Positions 43,132-52,400 of a stretch of DNA of 64,000 bases are shown here, in pieces (the stretch's first letter is position 1; each line of letters starts with the position of its first letter). The stretch comes from JAFAGO01 sp031987605. Lineage in GTDB: Bacteria > Bacteroidota > Bacteroidia > Flavobacteriales > Weeksellaceae. A model generated the notes under the pieces. That model was not told the origin of the DNA and ran no database searches. It worked only from the letters and a program-made list of their open reading frames with translations. The position numbers and the translations under genes are program-made. The stretch covers positions 434,001-498,000 of the forward strand of contig DALZZF010000001.1 in assembly GCA_031987605.1 (NCBI GenBank). The letters are read 5' to 3'.

Positions 43132-45624
43132 ATGAAACTTAAAAACTATATCCTTGGCGAATGGACGGAAGGTTCCGGAAACGGGATTGAACTTCGAAAT
43201 GCAGTCAATGGCGAACTGGTCGCAATTTCCGATACCGAAGGCATCAATTTTAAGCAGGTTCTGGAGTATGGCAGAAGCGTTGGTTACAAAAATCTCGCTT
43301 CCAGGACATTCTATGACCGGGGCGAAATGCTGAAAAAAGTCGCTTTGTATCTTTTGGAAAGAAAGAAAAAATATTACGAACTTTCTTATAAAACCGGAGC
43401 AACACACGCCGATTCCTGGGTGGATATTGAAGGCGGTTTCGGAACATTTTTTACCTATTCCGGTTTGGCAAAAAGAATGCTGCCGAATACGCCATTTTGG
43501 GTGGACGGAGAAACGCAGAAAATTTCAGCCAACGGAACATTTTTAGGCACTCATATTTTGACGCCTTCTGAAGGCGTTTCGGTGCAGATTAATGCGTATA
43601 ATTTTCCGGTTTGGGGAATGCTGGAAAAACTTTCGACTTCACTTTTGGCAGGCGTTCCGGCGATTGTGAAACCTTCGCCATTTGGTTCGTATCTCACGAA
43701 TGAAGTTTTCAAAGACATGATTGAAAGCGGAATTCTTCCCGAAGGTGCCGTTCAGTTGGTTTGTGGCGAACCCGGAAATATTCTGGATGATGTTCAGGAT
43801 GGAGATTCGGTTTTGTTTACAGGTTCTGCAAATACAGGCAGAAAACTGAAATCGCTTCCTTCCATTTCTCAAAATGCGGTTCGTTTCAACATGGAAGCTG
43901 ATTCTTTGAATTGCTCTATTTTAGGTCTGGATGCAAAACCCGGAACACCTGAATTTGATTTATTCATTAAAGAAGTCCGAAACGAAATCACCACCAAAGC
44001 CGGACAAAAATGTACCGCAATCCGAAGAATTATTGTTCCTGAAAATGTAATGGGTGATGTTCAGAATGCTTTAACGAAATCTTTAGACGAAGTAAAAATA
44101 GGAAATCCTTTAAACCGTGAAACCCGAATGGGATCTTTGGTTGGAAAACAGCAGTATGATGAGGTTTTACGAAAAGTGGACATTCTGAAATCCCAATCAG
44201 AACTTATTTATGACGGTAAACACGAATTGATTGATGCCGATTACGAAAACGGTGCATTCATGACGCCGAAATTGTTTTTAAACGAAAATCCCTTTAGCAA
44301 TACCATTTCTCACGAAGTGGAAGCATTTGGTCCGGTTTCCACATTGATGCCATATAAAGATGCGGAAGAAGCTGCAGCTCTCGCTAACAAAGGAAAAGGA
44401 AGTCTGGTCGGTTCCATTATTTCCAATGATGAAAAATTCATTGCAGAAACGTCATGGAAAATGGCTCCGCACCACGGAAGAATTTTTGTATTGAATCGTG
44501 ATAACGCCAAAGAATCTACTGGTCACGGTTCTCCGTTGCCGACTTTAATGCACGGAGGTCCCGGAAGAGCCGGTGGCGGCGAAGAAATGGGCGGATTGAA
44601 CGGACTTTATTTTTTTCTCCAAAAAACGGCAATTCAGGGGTCGCCGGATATTTTAACAGCGATTACAAAAATGTATACCGAAGGAGCGGAAAAGAAGTTT
44701 TCCGACAAGCATCCTTTCCGAAAATATTTTGAAGAAGTGGAAATTGGCGATGCTTTGGAAACTGCCGGAAGAACCGTAACAGAAGCCGATATTGTGAATT
44801 TTTCCAATGTTTCTTGGGATCATTTTTACGCGCATACCGATGCTACCAGTTTGAACGGAACTATATTTGACAAAACGGTTGCACACGGATATTTCATTCT
44901 TTCGGCGGCGGCTGGATTATTTGTTTCCGGGAAAAAAGGTCCGGTGATTGCCAATTACGGCTTGGAAAATTGCAGTTTCTTCAAACCGGTGTATGCAGGC
45001 GATACGATAACGGTCTATTTAACGGCAAAAGAAAAAATAAACCGTGGCGTAAAAGGCAGAAATATTCCTTCTGGAGTGGTAAAATGGCTGGTTGAAGTGG
45101 TGAACCAAAGAGAGGAAACGGTTTGCGTGGCAACAATTTTAACTTTGGTGGCAAAAAAATCACCTTTTATGGAGTTGAATACTAAAAATGTAGAGAAAAT
45201 TTTAAAAGGTTTAACCGAAAATTCTGAGAAAAGATTTGGTGAAATGACTTCACAGCAAATGGTTGAGCATTTGGAAGATGTTTTGAGAAATGGTTTCAGC
45301 GATTTAAAACCGGAAGATTTTCCTGAAATTCCAGCCGAGCATTTAGAAAAACTTCAGGATTGGCTGTACACCGACAAAAAAATTCAGCAAGGTGCAAAAT
45401 ATCCTTTGTTGAAGGAGGGCGAAAGAATGCAGTTGAGGTTTAAAAATTTAGAGAAAGCAAAATCCAAACTGCTGGAAACGCTGAAAGAATTTTTGATTTA
45501 TTACCGGGAAAATCCCCAGGCAGAACACTTTCATCCACGCTTCGGTTTCTTGAATAAAGAAATGATGGAGTTGTTCCATAGAAAGCATTTCACGCATCAT
45601 TTTGAACAGTTTAATTTGATTTAA
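43132..45624 (+). CDS. paaZ: Bifunctional PaaZ: aldehyde dehydrogenase / oxepin-CoA hydrolase, with C-terminal extra domain
   Basis: An 830-residue protein. The N-terminal aldehyde dehydrogenase (about residues 1-520) shows NAYNFPVWGM, LFTGSANTGRKL, the glutamate in RFNMEADSLNC and the catalytic cysteine in KAGQKCTAIRR. The MaoC-like (R)-hydratase part (about 530-676) has FSNVSWDHFYAHTDATS and TVAHGYFILSAAAGLF. Together they open the oxepin ring and oxidise the semialdehyde. E. coli PaaZ is about 680 residues; here residues 677-830 form an added helical domain. Its FGEMTSQQMVEHLEDVLRNGF and the histidines in KHFTHHFEQF look like a DinB/DUF1569-type fold. The start is ATG 43132. Confidence 0.93.
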   Translation: MKLKNYILGEWTEGSGNGIELRNAVNGELVAISDTEGINFKQVLEYGRSVGYKNLASRTFYDRGEMLKKVALYLLERKKKYYELSYKTGATHADSWVDIEGGFGTFFTYSGLAKRMLPNTPFWVDGETQKISANGTFLGTHILTPSEGVSVQINAYNFPVWGMLEKLSTSLLAGVPAIVKPSPFGSYLTNEVFKDMIESGILPEGAVQLVCGEPGNILDDVQDGDSVLFTGSANTGRKLKSLPSISQNAVRFNMEADSLNCSILGLDAKPGTPEFDLFIKEVRNEITTKAGQKCTAIRRIIVPENVMGDVQNALTKSLDEVKIGNPLNRETRMGSLVGKQQYDEVLRKVDILKSQSELIYDGKHELIDADYENGAFMTPKLFLNENPFSNTISHEVEAFGPVSTLMPYKDAEEAAALANKGKGSLVGSIISNDEKFIAETSWKMAPHHGRIFVLNRDNAKESTGHGSPLPTLMHGGPGRAGGGEEMGGLNGLYFFLQKTAIQGSPDILTAITKMYTEGAEKKFSDKHPFRKYFEEVEIGDALETAGRTVTEADIVNFSNVSWDHFYAHTDATSLNGTIFDKTVAHGYFILSAAAGLFVSGKKGPVIANYGLENCSFFKPVYAGDTITVYLTAKEKINRGVKGRNIPSGVVKWLVEVVNQREETVCVATILTLVAKKSPFMELNTKNVEKILKGLTENSEKRFGEMTSQQMVEHLEDVLRNGFSDLKPEDFPEIPAEHLEKLQDWLYTDKKIQQGAKYPLLKEGERMQLRFKNLEKAKSKLLETLKEFLIYYRENPQAEHFHPRFGFLNKEMMELFHRKHFTHHFEQFNLI

Positions 45625-45640
45625 TGAATAGAAGTGAAGA

Positions 45641-45671
45641 GCCTTGTCAAGGTTCAGAACCTTGACAAGGC
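45641..45671. repeat. 31-bp near-perfect palindrome after paaZ
   Basis: GCCTTGTCAAGGTTC and GAACCTTGACAAGGC are exact complements separated by a single A. The arms also contain the internal repeat CCTTG/CAAGG. It lies in the 75-nt gap between paaZ and the SMUG2 gene and lacks an immediate T-run, so it may be a dispersed palindromic repeat rather than a simple terminator. Confidence 0.8.
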
Positions 45672-45699
45672 TTCAAAATATGATTGTTTTTTTTTAATA

Positions 45700-46386
45700 A
45701 TGAAATCGTTAGCTCAAAAAATAATAGAATTCAACAAGAATTTAAAATATTCGGGAAAACTTCCGGAAGGTTTTGAAGTCCTGAATCCTTTTTTCAACAA
45801 TCCTGAAACTTTGGTGGTAATGAAGGAATTTTATACCCAATTTTATAACGATACTCATTCCCGTAAATTCATCATCGGGATTAATCCAAGCCGGCATGGA
45901 GCCGGAGTTACGGGAGTTCCGTTTACCGATACCAAACGCCTGAAATCTGAATGCGGAATTGAGATGAAAACCGCTCATACACACGAAATTTCTTCGGTTT
46001 TTATGTACGATATGATTGATGCTTTTGGAGGTGCCGAAAAGTTTTACAAAGAATTTTACATCAATTCACCATTTCCTTTGGCGATTGTAAAAAATACCAA
46101 AAACGGACAATTAAACGCAAATTATTACGATGATAAAGCTCTTTTTGAAGATGTAAAACCCTTTATGATTGAATCTCTGAAAAAACATATTGCTCTTGGA
46201 TTGGACACTTCCGAAGTTTTTATTCTCGGAAAAAAGAACGCCGTTTTTCTGAATAAAATCAATAAAGTAGAAAAGTTATTTGATAAAATGACGGTTCTGG
46301 AACATCCAAGATACATTCAGCAATACAAATCCAAAGAAAAAGAATTGTATATTGATAAATATTTGATGGCTTTTTGTGAAGGCTAA
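45700..46386 (+). CDS. SMUG2-type uracil-DNA glycosylase family protein
   Basis: A 228-residue protein of the uracil-DNA glycosylase superfamily. Motif 1 is FIIGINPSRHGAGVTGVPFTD, and motif 2 is LEHPRYIQQYK near the C-terminus. Both fit the SMUG2 group, which excises uracil or related damaged bases. HEISSVFMYDMIDAFGG and NSPFPLAIVK are also typical of this group. The start is ATG 45700; an upstream in-frame ATG at 45634 lies across the palindrome and adds unrelated residues. Base-excision activity is inferred from the family. Confidence 0.82.
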   Translation: MKSLAQKIIEFNKNLKYSGKLPEGFEVLNPFFNNPETLVVMKEFYTQFYNDTHSRKFIIGINPSRHGAGVTGVPFTDTKRLKSECGIEMKTAHTHEISSVFMYDMIDAFGGAEKFYKEFYINSPFPLAIVKNTKNGQLNANYYDDKALFEDVKPFMIESLKKHIALGLDTSEVFILGKKNAVFLNKINKVEKLFDKMTVLEHPRYIQQYKSKEKELYIDKYLMAFCEG

Positions 46387-46515
46387 GTATCATTAATAAC
46401 AAAAGTTAGCAGACAATTTAAAAAATGCGTTCTAAATACAAGATAAATTTATCGTCCATTCTCTTTCTTATGAAACACTTCTGTATGGAGCAAAACAGCA
46501 ATAAAAGCTATTTTT

Positions 46516-46587
46516 ATGCTTAACAAGTTCCCGAATGATATTCAGTTTAAATTCGCATGGCGAAAATATCAAAAAACGATTTCTTGA
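46516..46587 (+). pseudogene. Out-of-frame N-terminal piece of the helicase gene
   Basis: From ATG 46516 the frame encodes MLNKFPNDIQF-KFAWRKYQK and then stops at TGA 46585-46587. W-R-x-Y-Q followed by a leucine-rich helix is the expected Q-motif-like N-terminus of SF2 helicases of this type. Removing one A from the A6 run at 46571-46576 would join it directly to RFLDEFSSHL of the downstream frame. This indicates a one-base frameshift, either real or a sequencing error. Confidence 0.7.
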
Positions 46588-49192
46588 TGAATTTTCTTCT
46601 CATTTGGTGGACAATCATCTTCATGTTGTGGCACCCCCGGGTTCTGGGAAAACCGTTTTGGGCTTGGAGGTGATGCTTCGTCTCAACCAACCTGCTTTGA
46701 TAATTGCTCCGACGATCGCTCTCAAAAATCAGTGGATCGATCGATTTGTAGAACTTTTTTTACAAACCGAGATTTGTCCGGATTGGATTTCAGGTGATTT
46801 GAAAAATATCCAGTTGATTACGGTGGCAACTTATCAAGGTATTCATTCTGCGATGAATGGGTTTACCGAAGAAAATGATTCTGATGAACAAAAACCAAAT
46901 AGTTTAGATTCAAAAAAGTTTCTTAATTCATTACAAAAAAATGGAATTGGAACTCTGATTTTAGATGAAGCTCATCATTTGAAAAACGCTTGGTGGAAGA
47001 GTTTAACCGAACTAAAAGAATTTATAAATCCGACTATTGTTGCACTTACAGCAACGCCGCCTTTTGATGTTTCCCCTTTGGAATGGAAAAATTATTCTGA
47101 GCTGAATGGTCCTGTTGATGTAGAAATTTCAGTTCCTGAATTGATGAAGGAAGGCGATTTGTGTCCGCATCAGGATTTGGTTTATTTTTCTGAACCAACG
47201 GAAATCGAGCAAGCAAAAATCGAGCAAATTTATCAAAAAGCACAAGATTTCTTCAATGAAATTTCTAATGATGAGGTGTTTTTTGAAGCGATTTCAACGC
47301 ATCCCATTTATCAAAATCCGCAACAACATTTAGATTGGATTTACTCAAATATTTCTTCCTATACTTCAGGATTGGTTTTGATAAATTTTAAAGGAATAGA
47401 AATCAATAAGATTCATTTTGAAATTGTGGGTGATGAACAGAAATATGTTCCAGAATTCAATTTTTTTTGGTTGGAAGAAGTTTTAGAATTTTATTTTTTT
47501 CTGGATCAAAAACATTTTGAAAGTTTTCAAGAACATCAGTTTCATCTGGAAAATAGCCTTCGAAGAAATGGTTTTATTGAGAATAAAAAAGTAGGGTTTT
47601 TCAACAATCCGAATCTGAATAAAATTTTGGATTCCAGTATTGGGAAGTTGGATTCTATCAGTGAAATCTCGAAGTCGGAATTCCAGAATTTACAATCGGA
47701 TTTAAGAATGGTGATTTTAACCGATTTTATAAGGAAAGAATTCATTACCAATGAAAAAATCAACAACCTTGAACTCAATAAAGTAGGATCTATTCCTGTT
47801 TTTGAAAAACTGAGAAGAGAAAGAATTGCCGAGAACAAGATTGCAGTTCTTACGGGAAGTTTGGTGATTTTACCGAAGTCCATCGCTCAAAAATTGAAGG
47901 ATAATGAAAAAAAATATCCATTTTCAGATTTGAGTTATGATGAAAATTTTCAAATTTTGAATGTTGATGATCGTTCCCGAAATAATATTGTAAGTGTTGT
48001 TACGTCACTGTTTCAAAGTGGTGAAATTCTGATTTTAATCGGAACTCGTTCTTTGTTGGGTGAAGGTTGGGATGCTCCGAAAATCAATACGATGATTTTG
48101 GCGAGTTTTGTGAGTTCTTTCGTTCAGTCCAACCAAATGCGTGGAAGAAGTATAAGAATTGACAAGTCAAATCCTCAAAAAACGTCCAACATTTGGCATC
48201 TTATTTCTTTCGATCAACATTCTGTAATCGGCGGAAATGATTTCGAAAAAATGGAAAGAAGATTCCGGACGTTTGTCGGAATTTCCAATGATGAAGAAAC
48301 TTCTATCGAAAACAATTTCGAACGCTTGAAAGTTCCTACAATAGAAAGCTCAGCACAATTAAAAGAAATTAATTTTCGGATGATTGAATTTTCAAATGCA
48401 AGAAGTAAAGTTTCCGAAAAGTGGAATTTAGCTCTTGCGAAAGGAAATGTTTTGGTGGAGGAAGTGATGATTCCATTCGACGCAGAAAAAGAATACAACG
48501 ATCTTAAATATAAAAATCTTGGGAAAAGCATTAAGAATTTGTTTTTCACATTAATTTCTACTGTTTTAATGTTTGGGGCTGATTTCTTGGCCGGGGTTTT
48601 AAAAGGTCATAAGTCTTTTCATTCAATACATAGTGTTTCCGGTTTTATAGTATTATTTGGAATCGCTGGTTTTCTAACCTATGGAGGAATGTTTTACCGG
48701 ACATTAATCCAATACTTGAAATACGTGAATTCATCAAAAAAATTAGAGAAAATTTCCAAAGTCGTGATACATTCCTTATGTGAGGAAGGCATTTTTAGAA
48801 CACCAATTGAGCAACTTTCTGTGGTAGTAGAATCTGACAAAAATGGAAATCGTATATGTTATCTCCAAGGTGGAAATCAAAATGAAATGTCGCAATTTAT
48901 TTTAACTTTACAAGAATTGTTTTCCCCAATAGACAACCCAAGGTATTTGATTAAAAACCAAGGGTTTATACGATTTTTAGAAGAAACTGATTATTATCCT
49001 GTCCCGGAATTGTTTGGAAAAAATAAAAAAAGTGCAGAACGGTTTGCAAAATATTGGAGTTCGGAAGTAGAACGGGCGGAAGTTATTTTTACAAGAACCA
49101 TTGAAACCAGAAAACTAGTTTTAAAACTAAGGTTTAGAAATTTAACCCGAAAAAATAAAAGAATTGAACACCTTCAAAAATGGGTTCGATAA
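46535..49192 (+). CDS. SF2 DEAD/DEAH-box helicase with two predicted membrane segments
   Basis: An 885-residue frame. Superfamily 2 motifs are Walker A APPGSGKT (33-40), motif II DEAHHLKN (144-151), motif III ALTATPPFD, the late motif GTRSLLGEGWDAPK and motif VI QSNQMRGRSIR. After the helicase core, at about residues 669-691 and 701-725, two hydrophobic stretches (FFTLISTVLMFGADFLAGVL; SGFIVLFGIAGFLTYGGMF) look like a transmembrane hairpin. A basic C-terminal domain of about 150 residues follows. The first 12 residues from ATG 46535 are out-of-frame sequence; see the piece at 46516. Motif Q is lost if the frameshift is real. Function is unknown; no nuclease, methylase or other defence partner adjoins it. 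Confidence 0.8.
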   Translation: MIFSLNSHGENIKKRFLDEFSSHLVDNHLHVVAPPGSGKTVLGLEVMLRLNQPALIIAPTIALKNQWIDRFVELFLQTEICPDWISGDLKNIQLITVATYQGIHSAMNGFTEENDSDEQKPNSLDSKKFLNSLQKNGIGTLILDEAHHLKNAWWKSLTELKEFINPTIVALTATPPFDVSPLEWKNYSELNGPVDVEISVPELMKEGDLCPHQDLVYFSEPTEIEQAKIEQIYQKAQDFFNEISNDEVFFEAISTHPIYQNPQQHLDWIYSNISSYTSGLVLINFKGIEINKIHFEIVGDEQKYVPEFNFFWLEEVLEFYFFLDQKHFESFQEHQFHLENSLRRNGFIENKKVGFFNNPNLNKILDSSIGKLDSISEISKSEFQNLQSDLRMVILTDFIRKEFITNEKINNLELNKVGSIPVFEKLRRERIAENKIAVLTGSLVILPKSIAQKLKDNEKKYPFSDLSYDENFQILNVDDRSRNNIVSVVTSLFQSGEILILIGTRSLLGEGWDAPKINTMILASFVSSFVQSNQMRGRSIRIDKSNPQKTSNIWHLISFDQHSVIGGNDFEKMERRFRTFVGISNDEETSIENNFERLKVPTIESSAQLKEINFRMIEFSNARSKVSEKWNLALAKGNVLVEEVMIPFDAEKEYNDLKYKNLGKSIKNLFFTLISTVLMFGADFLAGVLKGHKSFHSIHSVSGFIVLFGIAGFLTYGGMFYRTLIQYLKYVNSSKKLEKISKVVIHSLCEEGIFRTPIEQLSVVVESDKNGNRICYLQGGNQNEMSQFILTLQELFSPIDNPRYLIKNQGFIRFLEETDYYPVPELFGKNKKSAERFAKYWSSEVERAEVIFTRTIETRKLVLKLRFRNLTRKNKRIEHLQKWVR

Positions 49193-49339
49193 AAAAATCC
49201 TTTACTGGAAAAATTTCATTCAAGATTTGATAGGTTGAACAAAGAAATGAATGATAAAGTCGGAATGGGTCACCCTTTGACGATATTATTTTTGATTGAA
49301 ATAATCATTTATTTAAAAAAAAAATTTAAAGTAGAGAAA

Positions 49340-49361
49340 ATTACACTCTAAATAAAGTGTA
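49340..49361. promoter_or_regulatory. Inverted repeat upstream of the secreted protease gene
   Basis: TTACACT (49340-49346) and AGTGTAA (49355-49361) are exact complements separated by 8 nt. It lies 42 nt before the protease -7 box and has no T-run, so an operator is as likely as a hairpin for the helicase transcript. It is in the 231-nt gap before the protease gene. Confidence 0.4.
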
Positions 49362-49402
49362 AATAAAACCTTAAAAATGTTGAAAAAAGCCATAATTTTT
49401 TT

Positions 49403-49410
49403 TATTTTTG
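49403..49410 (+). promoter_or_regulatory. -7 box of the secreted protease gene
   Basis: TATTTTTG matches TAnnTTTG, 13 nt before the ATG at 49424. Confidence 0.55.
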
Positions 49411-49423
49411 GAAAAAAAATTTC

Positions 49424-52400
49424 ATGACAAAACTTTACAATTGTCTTCTCTTGTTTTTTCTGCTTTTTGGTACTTTTTTCTATTCTCAAAGTGAAGCAGA
49501 ACTCCAAAAAATTCAACAAAATACGAACACTTCCTATCTTCGAAAATTTTCTTTGACTGAAAAAAAGAAATTTGAAGATAATTTAAATAGAGCTTACGTT
49601 TTAGCAGAAAGATTTCGTTGGAAAAAAATAATTGAAACTGATTCTACATATTCGAGATTGGTTGGAGTAACTGAAGACTCAAAGCCAATTTATTATATGA
49701 CCGAAAACAGAGGTGCTGGCATTACCTCAAGAACAAATCAACTCTATTCTGGTGGAAGTTTGGGAATTTCTGTAGAAGGTCAAGGAATGCTCGCAGGCGT
49801 TTGGGATGCGGGAAGCCCATTGTTAACACATGAACTCTTTTCTGGGAGAATATCTTTACAAGATAATTCTCCGTATTTGCATCCCCATGCATCCCATGTA
49901 TCTGGAACCATTATTGGAACAGATAATGTGCAAAATGGGACTGCACGAGGAATGGCCTTTAAAGGAAATTCCGATAATTATGATTGGGACAATGATGTTT
50001 CTGAAGTAGCAGCGGCGGCGGCAGCTGGATTATTAATTTCTAACCATTCTTATGGTTATAATCCTTTTGGAGTTTCTTTGGAAAGATTTGGTAAGTATGA
50101 TCAAGACTCACGAGATTTTGATGAAATTTCTTTTAATGCTCCCTATTATCAGATGGTTTGTGCAGCTGGTAATTCAAGAATATATGGCGTAAATACTGGA
50201 AAAAATGGATTTGATTTGATTACAGGACATGCTCTAAGCAAAAACGTAATTACGGTTGCTGCGGTAGAAGAAGTTTTAAATTACACAGGACCTTCTTCCG
50301 TTGTTATGTCTGAATTCAGTAGTTGGGGACCTTCTGACGATGGAAGGATTAAACCAGATATTTCTACAAAAGGGGTTCATACTTTTTCTGCTGTTGATGG
50401 TTCAAATAGTTCATATGAGTTTTATGATGGTACTTCTATGGCTTCTCCAACTGTTGCAGGAACGTTATTACTGTTGCAGCAATATTACCATCAACTCTAT
50501 AATTCATACATGAAAGCATCAACCTTAAAAGGTTTGATGATCCATTCCGCAGATGAAACAGGAATTGCTCCCGGACCTGATTATAAATTTGGTTGGGGAC
50601 TAATAAACGCTGAAAAAGCGGGTGGAATGATTAGGGATAAAAACCTTTTCTCTCTTTTAAATGAAGAGCAACTTGCCGAAGGTGAAACCAAAAATTTCAC
50701 TGTAAACTCGGACGGAACTCACCCTTTAATTTTAACGCTGACTTGGACAGATCCTGTAGGAAATTTACCTTCAAATACATTAGATGATCCCACTCCAAAC
50801 ATTGTGAACGATTTGGATATTGAGGTTACCAAAAACGGAGTTACCTATTATCCTTGGAAACTTACCGCTTCAAATGTGAATGCACCTGCAACAAAAGGGA
50901 TAAACAATGTGGATAATGTTGAAAAAATTGAAATAGAAAATGCTTCTGGAAGCTACGCTGTACGTATAAAGCATAAGGGAAATCTGGCGAACTCAGTTCA
51001 GAATTATTCCTTAATAGCTTCAGGAATTTTAACCACTGATTTTTGGTTTGATACTTCAACACCTACCCAAAAAGTTTGTAAGGAAAATACGGAAGAGATT
51101 ACTTTTGATTTTCAATTTCACAAAATTCCGGCGTTTTCAGGTACAGTAAATCTTACAGCGGATAATCTTCCTGCTGGTGTGACTGCCATTTTTGAACCTC
51201 AGCAAATTAATTCACAAGAAACTTTTAAGATAAAATTTACCAATATTAGTAGTCTCAATCCGGGATCGTATTTAGTTACAATTAGAGGACAAGAAGGAAC
51301 ACAAACTTTTGATTATCCAATCACTATTGTCGTGTACTCATCTCAATTGGTGCAATCTTCATTGTTGTTGCCAGCAAATAATAATCCTTCTGTCAATTTT
51401 GTAGATGTTGAATTTTCTTGGAATAACGATGTAAATTCGGATTCTTATATTTTAGAGATTGCAAATAATTCCAATTTCACGAATGCGGAAATAATTCCAA
51501 CTACAATTAACAATTATAAAAAGAATCTTTCCAGTTCAACGGTATATTATTGGAGGGTTAAGTCTTTGAATACTTGCGGAGAAAGTATTTATTCTGAAAT
51601 TAGAAGTTTTACCACCACATGTCCTACATCCAATAGTTTTGCTATCACAGCAAGAGATGCACATAGTATAACAGTCAGTTGGAATGATACAAGCGGAACT
51701 AATCAATGGGAGATTGAAATCGTTCCAAGTGGTTCTACACCAATCGGAAGTGGACAGATTATTAATTCGAATCCGTATAAAATAGAAAATTTATTAAGCA
51801 ACACATGTTATGATATATATGTTCGTTCGGTCTGCAATATTTCAAATTCAGTATGGGTAAAAATTGAAAACGCTTGTACTGATGCAGACTATTGTGGAGG
51901 AGAACATTTTTATGATTCTGGTGGTGCAAATGGAGATTACCAACCAAATGAAAGTTTAGTAAAAACCATTTATCCTGATGGTGATGGAAAAAGAGTGAAA
52001 GCAATTTTTCAGGATTTTGAAATATCATATTACGCTTATTTTGCAGTTTACGACGGGCCAAATACGTCATCCCCTTATTTGTTTTCAGGGAATACAATGA
52101 ATATTCCTACCACTTTTAAATCTACTCATTCTTCTGGAGCTTTAACTTTTTATTTTTATTCTTACAATACCAATACAGAAAGAGGTTGGGATGCACAAAT
52201 TATTTGTGAAGACAAGCCAGCATGCCCTAATCCTCCAAGTAATGTTATTCTATCATCTGCAACTAAAACATCTGTCACGGTAAGTTGGCAAGATTTTACC
52301 AATGCCACACAATGGGAAGTAGAATTTGTTCCAGGAGGAACACTACCTACAGGAACAGGAATTATTGTTGACCAAAAATTTCACCAATTTTCAGATCTTA

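Noticed and set aside
45634..45699. Upstream start of the SMUG2-type glycosylase
   Set aside because: The extra residues are translated from the palindrome and are not conserved-looking; ATG 45700 begins the domain.
46535..49192. Helicase as part of a restriction or DISARM-type defence system
   Set aside because: No methylase, nuclease, phospholipase D or other defence partner is adjacent; the neighbours are a DNA glycosylase and a secreted protease.
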